Shown here: piece after piece, positions 57,780 through 64,000 of the stretch
How positions within the stretch are numbered: the first letter of the stretch is position 1
How the letters are laid out: the number at the start of each line of letters is the position of its first letter
DNA from: Portulaca oleracea
Taxonomy: Eukaryota > Streptophyta > Magnoliopsida > Caryophyllales > Portulacaceae
Length of the DNA: 64,000 nucleotides
Direction: 5' to 3'
Assembly (NCBI GenBank): GCA_029582165.1
Contig: CM055870.1
Location: 17,362,332-17,426,331, forward strand
The notes under the pieces: model-generated
Databases searched by the model: none
Told to the model about the DNA's origin: nothing
What the model saw: the letters and a program-made list of their open reading frames with translations, nothing else
Made by a program: the position numbers and the translations under genes

Positions 57780-58460
57780 GATTTTGTATATGTTGTTGGA
57801 AAGAAAGATGGGATAAGCGGTCACACACAAGATGAGGGATCACTTAGGTAGCTAGGAGTCGAAAGTCAACGACTTCTCGCTTTAAGACTTATTCACTAGA
57901 TCGTGAGATGACTCAAGGGTAAAACCTACCTTCTTGTGAACAAATTCTCTCATTAATTCAGAAGGAGTTGTTGCAGTTCAACACCTTAGGAGTGTGTTGA
58001 AGCTCTCTAGGAAGGAGAAGAAAGGATTAGTGGTGTATTGGGATGAGTAGAATTCATTCTCTTTCATAGTGGAGTGGGAGCCTCAAACTTGCCTTAATAA
58101 TCCCATGATTATGGAGCATACTTCATAGGATCATGATCATAATTGAGGGTCAAAGAAAACTTCAAAGGATCAATTAGAAACCAGGTAAGATATAATCCCC
58201 ACGTGGACTATATCAAGGCTAGAATTAAGGAGATTTGAAATCGAGAAAGTTGGGCTTTACCACGGACTGTGACAACCCTGCCACGACCCGTGTCAAGGTC
58301 ACCACGGTCTTGGTGCCCTAATCTCTCGTTATCTTGCTCTCTGCCTACTGAAACGACTGGTGGCCACAGTGTCACACTCTGTGTCAGCCCCCAATCACAC
58401 ACATTGACTTTTTACAGTAAATTTAAGCTTGTATGATAAATTTCCTTTATTAATTGACCC
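57780..58460 (-). other. Possible solo LTR-like segment
   Basis: No coding. A patch rich in CACGG/GTGTC/GTGAC words (58258-58385) resembles the GC-word patches in the gypsy LTRs at 12590-12810, 19300-19460 and 40465-40615. No LTR ends were found, so this is only a resemblance. Confidence 0.25.
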
Positions 58461-59742
58461 TTAACTCTTGAAATACTCCAACACATGTCAAAGTACATAA
58501 GATACTTTATAGATCGTAGTAATTGTGATAATCAAGGGAGGTCAATAGGGGTAGATAAGAAAGTTAAAAGTAAGACCGTTGATGGGATTTTTAGCATTTT
58601 ATGATTGTATGGATTTAAAAAGGTTGTAGATGATGATGATGATGATGATTATGATGATGATGATGATGATTAAATATTTCAATAATTATTATAAATTTCT
58701 TACATAATATAAACATAAAATTTGAGGTTTTTTTTTTAATTATACTAGTATGGCCAACACGTATTGATGCGACAATTATAAATATAAAAATTCCTCTCCA
58801 TGAACTTTATTTCATTGTGGGAAGACTGTCTCCATCTGTATCGCTCAGACTGCGCCCAAACGTTTTGCTCCTGAGAGCTTGTTGTTGTTGTAATTAATAG
58901 AAATTTCCTACATAATATAAAAATTAACTTGCATTTGAATATTATTTAATTGGTCAATTATTTGCTTATGGAAAAGTATAATATATATTTAACTAAATTA
59001 AAAATCATATTATTCACTCGTAGAAACTAATTATTTTGTCTAAACTTTTCTATGTGATAATATGTCATATAAATACAACTCTTAAATGAATAGCAGATGC
59101 ATCGAAGCTATGTTGTGAATGGGCTTGAACATAGTTATAAGCTTTAGTTTTATCTGAATGATTACACAAGGATGCAAGAAGTGTTGCCATAGATATGTAA
59201 ATAGTACAAATAATATCAATAATGAGCATGTAATTAGCTTAAACAATCGTGAAAGGTCATTGTATGTATCATAATTACGCTTGCAGACATAAGTACATTT
59301 ATAGTACCTTTATAATCAAAGTGTATATACACGTTGTGGCTTGTGAATAGAAAAAACTTATATTTCATGGATGATAAAACAATTATATATTTAAGGAGTA
59401 TTAATATACTGGAAAGATAATATTATTTCTAATCGGTATATCAAATTTTTGGATAAATAAATGGAATAAAGAATGTCTAGATGTAAGCACTATATATAAA
59501 TAATTCAATGTAGCAATCTAGATCGCCTATCATATCTCCATTCTTATATTGGAAGATTCAAATATATTACCAAAAAGCATATTAGTATATTACAACACTA
59601 GTCCCCTCACATTTTACCAACTTTACTACAACACTTGTTCTCTCCTTATCCATCTTACATATAATATATATTTCAAATAACACATATTTAATAAGTGATG
59701 TGACTAATGTGATTTGCTTTACTTGTAGTACCTTATTAAAAA
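58461..59742. other. AT-rich intergenic DNA
   Basis: No gene seen. It contains a (GAT)n microsatellite (58632-58672) and a short TTGTTGTTGTTG stretch near 58880 that could be a LINE or SINE tail. Confidence 0.5.
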
Positions 59743-59990
59743 GGGTAATTGGATTCTAATAATACGAACTTTGGGCCATATAAGACTTAATAATACGAAC
59801 TTTCGATTTGATTCTTAATAATACGAACTTTGACCCCCTGTTGGATACAGTAACACGCCACCGAGTTAGTGAATTTTTGACTCGCCGGAAAGTTGTGTTG
59901 GCAGGCCAGGCACGTGGTCTTTGCTCTCTTGCTTTGCCAGGTCAGCAATTGACCAAAAAAAAGCCACGTCAGCCTTTTAATTTCCTCGAC
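59743..59990 (+). repeat. Left terminal region of the 59743 MULE
   Basis: Three exact copies of TAATAATACGAACTTT at 59757-59772, 59788-59803 and 59816-59831, with steps of 31 and 28 bp. CGCCACCGAGT, GACTCGCCGGAAAG and CCACGTCAG follow. The inner limit is a guess because the partner end is missing. Confidence 0.8.
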
Positions 59991-60240
59991 CATCTAATCA
60001 GACGTTAGTTTTTTTTTTAAATTTTTGTTTTGAAAAAAAGCCCCTCAACTACTGTAATATTCATCCATCATCTTCATCGTCTTTTCTCTCTCTAACATCT
60101 GCGAAGAACAATTCTGGGTTTGGGAAAGGGATTTGTGAGAAGTGCTTGCAAATCTCCATCAACTACTGCTGCTGCAGACGTCTCCAGTACTCATAGCAAG
60201 CCTTGATCGACACAGTGCAACGGCAAAAGCAAAAGCAGAG

Positions 60241-60476
60241 GTTAATTGTTTTCTTCCTTGAAATGATGACAATGTCGACCAAAACCCTAGCTTTGATAGG
60301 CCAAAATATTCTGTTTTTTTAGAGTAAAAAAATCGTTTTTTACAGTTTAGGGTTTCTTGGTAGGGAATCTAGTGGGGAATTTTACCATTTAAAGTTAGGG
60401 TTACTTGAAAGTTCGAATTTGGGGGTTTAAAACTGAACAAAATGGTAACATTGTTTCCTGATTTTGTCTTATGCAG
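60241..60476 (+). other. Putative intron in the transposase 5' UTR
   Basis: Donor AG|GTTAATTG at 60240/60241 and acceptor ATGCAG at 60471-60476, just four bases before the chosen start ATG at 60481. Inferred from splice-like sequences and from the coding start position. Confidence 0.5.
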
Positions 60477-60480
60477 AACG

Positions 60481-63400
60481 ATGTTGTATGATTTGGTGAA
60501 TTTGACAATTTACTATGGGGGTAAGTTTGTGGAGGACCCAGAATATAGATATGAGGGTGACTTGGTGAGATATGAGGCTTATGATGTTGATAAACTCTGT
60601 TATTTGGAGATAGTAGGGCTTGTTAAGGATGAAGGGTACACTAATGTAGAAACTGTGTACTATTCTGTACCTGGTTTGGACTTGAAGTCATCATTGAGGA
60701 AGTGTTTCACATATTTTGAGAGCATTGATATGCTAAACTGTGCAATGACATATGGGGAGATAACTGTGTATGTTGTGCACACAGTGGATGAGGCCATATT
60801 AGATGATGTTGTTGGGTATTTGAGACCCCCCTGTGTCACCTTCTGGAAAATCAAGGAAGAGGTTTAAAAGAGGGGCATCAAAGACTCCCAAAAAAACTCC
60901 ATTGCATAGCAGCCCAAGCCTGCAAAAATGGATGATCCTGTTGCTGAGCAACCCACAACACAGGCATCTACTCAAGTAGATGGCATTGAGATGCAACCAA
61001 GCACCCAGCCATCTTCCCAAGTGGATGACCCATTCAATGAACCAATCACCCAACATTCCCAAATGGATGAGCCTTTCAATGAACCAGCAACCCAACAATC
61101 CCAAGTGGGTGGCCCTGAGATGCAACCATCCAACCAGCCTGACCATGCTTTGGGACAGAATGTTGATGACCATGAAGTTGAAGAGCCAGTCATTGAACCC
61201 TCTACCCATGCTGATGACCATGATTTGGGACAGAATGTTGAGGAGCCTGTGAATGACATTTCAGTTGGTAGGTCTTCAGAGAAGGTTGATAAAGACAAGG
61301 AGAAGGTTGATAAAGGCAAGGAGAAGGTTGTATTCTATGATGATTCAAGTAGTGATCCTGATGATCAGACTTGGGTGCCGGGAAGAAAGGACCTGGATGA
61401 GGCAGATGATGATGATGTGACTGTGAATGAAATTAAGTCAGGTGGTAGGAAGGCAAGAAGAAGGTTGGATATGTATGCTGAGGATGGGTGTGATGATGAT
61501 GATGATGATGAATCAAGTGATGATGATGTTGAGGGTGAAAACTCTGTACATGAAGAAGTTGATACCTCATATGATGAATACAAGATTGCCAAGGAGAAGG
61601 AGGCTGAGTTTAAGAAGAAACAGAGGGAGGAGGTGTTGAAAGATGATGGAAGTGTAAGGATAGACCCAACAGAACATCCTCATGACTGTGTAAGTGACTA
61701 GGATGACTCTGAGGCAGAGATGGAGACAGATGGAGAAAGTGGAGATGACATTCCAAGGATGTTGAGGAAAAGGACCAAGAGATGCAATGTTGATGACCAA
61801 ACACAATTCAAGGATTTTGAGTGGAAAGTTGGTATGACTTTTGGGACTACAAAAAGATTCAAAGAAGCAGTTGCAAGGTATGGTTTGTATGGAGGTTATA
61901 GTGTTAAAATAGGTGTGTCAGACAGCAAGGTTGGGAAATATGGGGCTGTGTGCCAACCAAGCTGTAAGTTCAAGGTTTATGTTTCATGGGATAAGAGGCT
62001 GAGGACTTTTGTGGTGAGATCTGCTAACAACCATCATGCTTGCACTAGGAGCATGACAAAGAATCTAATGAAAGCCCCTTGGGTAGCACAACACTACCTT
62101 GCAAGGTATAAGGAAAGGCCTCATTGGCCTTCAAAAGAACTGAAAGCCCAAGTGATGCAGGAGTTTGGGTTGGAGATAGCTAGGTGGTTCTGTTATGATG
62201 TGAAAAGAAGAGCTCACAAGATGCTGCATGGTTCAATGAAGTCCCACTACTGCAAGATTGAGAGTTATTTGGAAGCACTCAAGGCTGCTGCACCTGACAG
62301 CAAATTCAAATTATGTACCAATCTAGATGGTGACAGTGATGTTCCTGAGTTCCACAGGCTGTTCTTGTGTTTTCATGGGATGAAGGAAGGGTTTTTGAAG
62401 GGATGCAGACCTGTTATTTGCATCGATGGTGCTTTCCTGAAAACATTCCTTGGTGGGTGTCTGTTGGCTACCATAGGAATAGATGGAAACAATCAAATGT
62501 TTCCCATTGCATGGGCTATAACAGAAGGGGAGAACAATGACAGTTGGGAATGGTTCCTGTTGAATTTGCAGGAAAGCCTAGGGGGATCTGATGGCTCTGG
62601 TTGGGTGATCATTTCTTATGAGCATAGGGTAAGTGTCTGTTTTGTCATTTTGAATAATATGAAGTTTATTTTTTGTCAGTTTGAATAATATGAACTTCAT
62701 TTTAAGTTAGGAGTTCTGATAAATACAAACTTTAATGTATGTCAACTTCCAATAATATGAACTTTGCATCCAGTCAGTTTCAATAATATGAACTTAATAT
62801 TTGGTCAATATGAATAATATGTACTTCATTTCAAGATACTGACTAAACAATTGTGATTATATGCAGTCCATACTGTATGCAGTTCCAAAGGTGTTCCCCA
62901 ATGTTGAGCATAGGCGTTGTGCTAGGCACAAGTATGCCAACTGGAAGAAAAATCACAAGGGTGAAGAATTGAAGTTATTATTTTGGAACTGTGTGAAGGC
63001 ATACAATGAAGCAGACTTCAAGTATGTTGTTGATGCTCTTAAGGAAGAAGACCAAGAAATTTGAAGATTTCTCACGAGAATCCAAGCCAATTTTGTAAGG
63101 CTTTTTTCAGGACAGATAGCAAATGTGATGTTGTATGCAACAACATGGCTGAAACTTTCAATGCTTACATTGTACAAGCAAGGGCTAAACATTGCATCTA
63201 CATGCTGGAGGAAATCAGAGCATCACTTATGGAGAGGGCTGTAACTAAGAAGAAAACCGTGGAGGAATCTGAGTATGAAATCTGTCCCAGGATCAGGACT
63301 AAATTAGAGAAATCTAAGCAGAGAGCAAGGAGTGCATATGTTCACCCAGCATTGAACAACCAATTTGAGGTGAACTTAAATGTGGACAAGTGTAAGGTTG

Positions 63401-64000
63401 ATATGACCAAAAGAACTTGCACTTGTAGAGAGTGGGATCTGACTGGCATACCTTGCTGTCATGCCATAGCATGTACTGTGTGGTTGAAGCACAATCCTGA
63501 TGATTATGTGGACCCTTACTACAAGAAGGCCAAGTATCTGGATGCTTATCTTATTAGAATCCCACCTGTTGAGGGAGAGAGACACTGGCCAGTAGTGCAG
63601 CTACCTCTAGATCCACCACAGTGCAAATTGGACCAGGTAGGCCAAAGAGGAACAGAAGAAGAGGCCCTACTGAAGACCCTAAGAGACCAGGGAAGCTCAC
63701 AAGGCATGGAAGGGTGATGGTTTGTTCAATTTGCAATTCTCAAGGTCACACTAAAAGGAAGTGTCCCAACAAAGATGAGCCCCGATACACCCAAGATCCA
63801 AACATCCCACCTCCAGCAAATAGAGGAAGGGGAAGGCCAAGGAGGAATCCATTGCAGCCTCAGCAAGGTCCCACAGCAGAAGCAGCTCAACAACCATCAG
63901 CTGCCAGAGGTGATAACAGTGGCAGAGGTAATGGCAGTGGCATGGGTGATGGGACAACTGCCAGGGGTGATGGGACACAAACCACCGGAGGAGGCTGCGA
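60481..64000 (+). pseudogene. MuDR-type MULE transposase gene, broken, 3' end off the window
   Basis: Order of parts: an N-terminal PB1-like domain (YYGGKFVEDPEY, about 60500-60810); a Thr/Gln/Pro- and acid-rich linker with repeated QPSSQVDD-like units (60928-61700); the DBD_Tnp_Mut domain (FEWKVGMTFGTTKRFKEAV and CKFKVYVSWDKRLRTFVV); the MULE catalytic domain (VICIDGAFLKTFLGG, NDSWEWFLLNL); EHRRCARHKYANWKK; NNMAETFNAYI; a SWIM zinc finger (CTCREWDLTGIPCCHAI, about 63418-63468); a CCHC knuckle (CSICNSQGHTKRKCPN, about 63721-63768); and a Gly/Pro-rich tail. Breaks: frame changes at a C run near 60827, an A run near 60926, about 63060 and about 63615, and an in-frame TAG at 61699-61701. The second catalytic Asp (usual SDR motif) appears as Tyr (SYEHR). 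A phase-0 intron lies at 62629-62866. Confidence 0.9.
62629..62866 (+). repeat. Transposase intron composed of six ~31-bp motif repeats
   Basis: A GT...AG intron (AGG|GTAAGT; ATGCAG|TCC) in phase 0. Inside, AATAATATGAACTT-like motifs start at 62653, 62684, 62719, 62751, 62782 and 62813 (steps 31, 35, 32, 31, 31), most preceded by a GTCA word. The motif resembles the TAATAATACGAACTTT motif repeated in the element's own left end. Confidence 0.85.

Larger units (their letters stand above)
59743..64000 (+). mobile_element. Transposase-bearing MULE (left part; continues past the window)
   Basis: The left end GGGTAATTGGATTCTAATAA is followed by a TIR-like zone, a 5' UTR with intron, and a MuDR-type transposase gene on the plus strand. 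The right TIR and target duplication lie outside the window. The end closely resembles that of the non-autonomous MULE at 54604 (GGGAAATTGGAATCTAATAA), and both share the CGCCACCGAGT block and CGGAAAG. Coding is broken in several places. Confidence 0.88.

Noticed and set aside
58740..58900. tRNA-derived SINE ending in TTG repeats
   Set aside because: No A-box or B-box promoter could be read and no target duplication was found.
61365..61592. Ser-rich minus-strand frames opposite the transposase linker
   Set aside because: Antisense to GAT-rich acidic codons of the transposase; not independent genes.

Overview
The window is nuclear DNA from a flowering plant, most likely a dicot. It is AT-rich, its one host gene has GT-AG introns, and the rest is densely packed with plant-type transposable elements (Ty1/copia and Ty3/gypsy LTR elements, L1 and RTE LINEs, MULE, hAT and Stowaway-like elements). 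The species cannot be named from the sequence. No rRNA, tRNA or CRISPR array was recognised.

Layout. 1-3850: one intact host gene on the minus strand, a six-exon putative glycosyltransferase of the plant O-fucosyltransferase-like family (MSR1-like), with a CT-rich 5' region. 4381-10734: a Ty1/copia element (minus) with nearly identical 233/234-bp LTRs and a 5-bp target duplication, but a broken polyprotein. 11306-12330: duplicated intergenic DNA, a perfect 24-bp hairpin and a plus-oriented gypsy LTR piece. 12340-18515: a decayed Ty3/gypsy element (minus), followed by another LTR-like piece. 20414-24306: a MULE-like short element interrupted by a 3,155-bp TGT...ACA insertion, abutting a Stowaway-like MITE. 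24961-31320: an L1-type LINE (plus). 32933-33141: a Stowaway-like MITE. 34240-34584: a palindromic MULE MITE. 34871-40740: a second gypsy element of the same lineage as the first, in the opposite orientation. 42949-44010: a second copy of the short MULE-like element, carrying a nested 566-bp hAT MITE. 45550-48010: LINE remnants. 48901-53492: a second copia element (minus, Tork/Tnt1-like) with an internal deletion. 54604-56456: a non-autonomous MULE with long TIRs. 57392-57718: a diverged ~41-bp minisatellite. 59743-64000: the left part of a MULE that carries a MuDR-type transposase gene and runs off the window.

How the parts fit together. Apart from the MSR1-like gene, everything recognisable is mobile DNA, mostly decayed. 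The most notable pattern concerns the Mutator-like elements. Four elements with unrelated-looking sequences each begin with a short motif iterated three times at about 30-bp spacing (31+28, 31+28, 31+28, and 30+30). The transposase gene of the largest element has an intron made of six copies of a closely similar motif at about 31-bp spacing. This suggests a common geometry for transposase-TIR recognition and possibly an internal array of binding sites within the transposase gene. The pattern is read directly from the sequence; the functional reading is inference.
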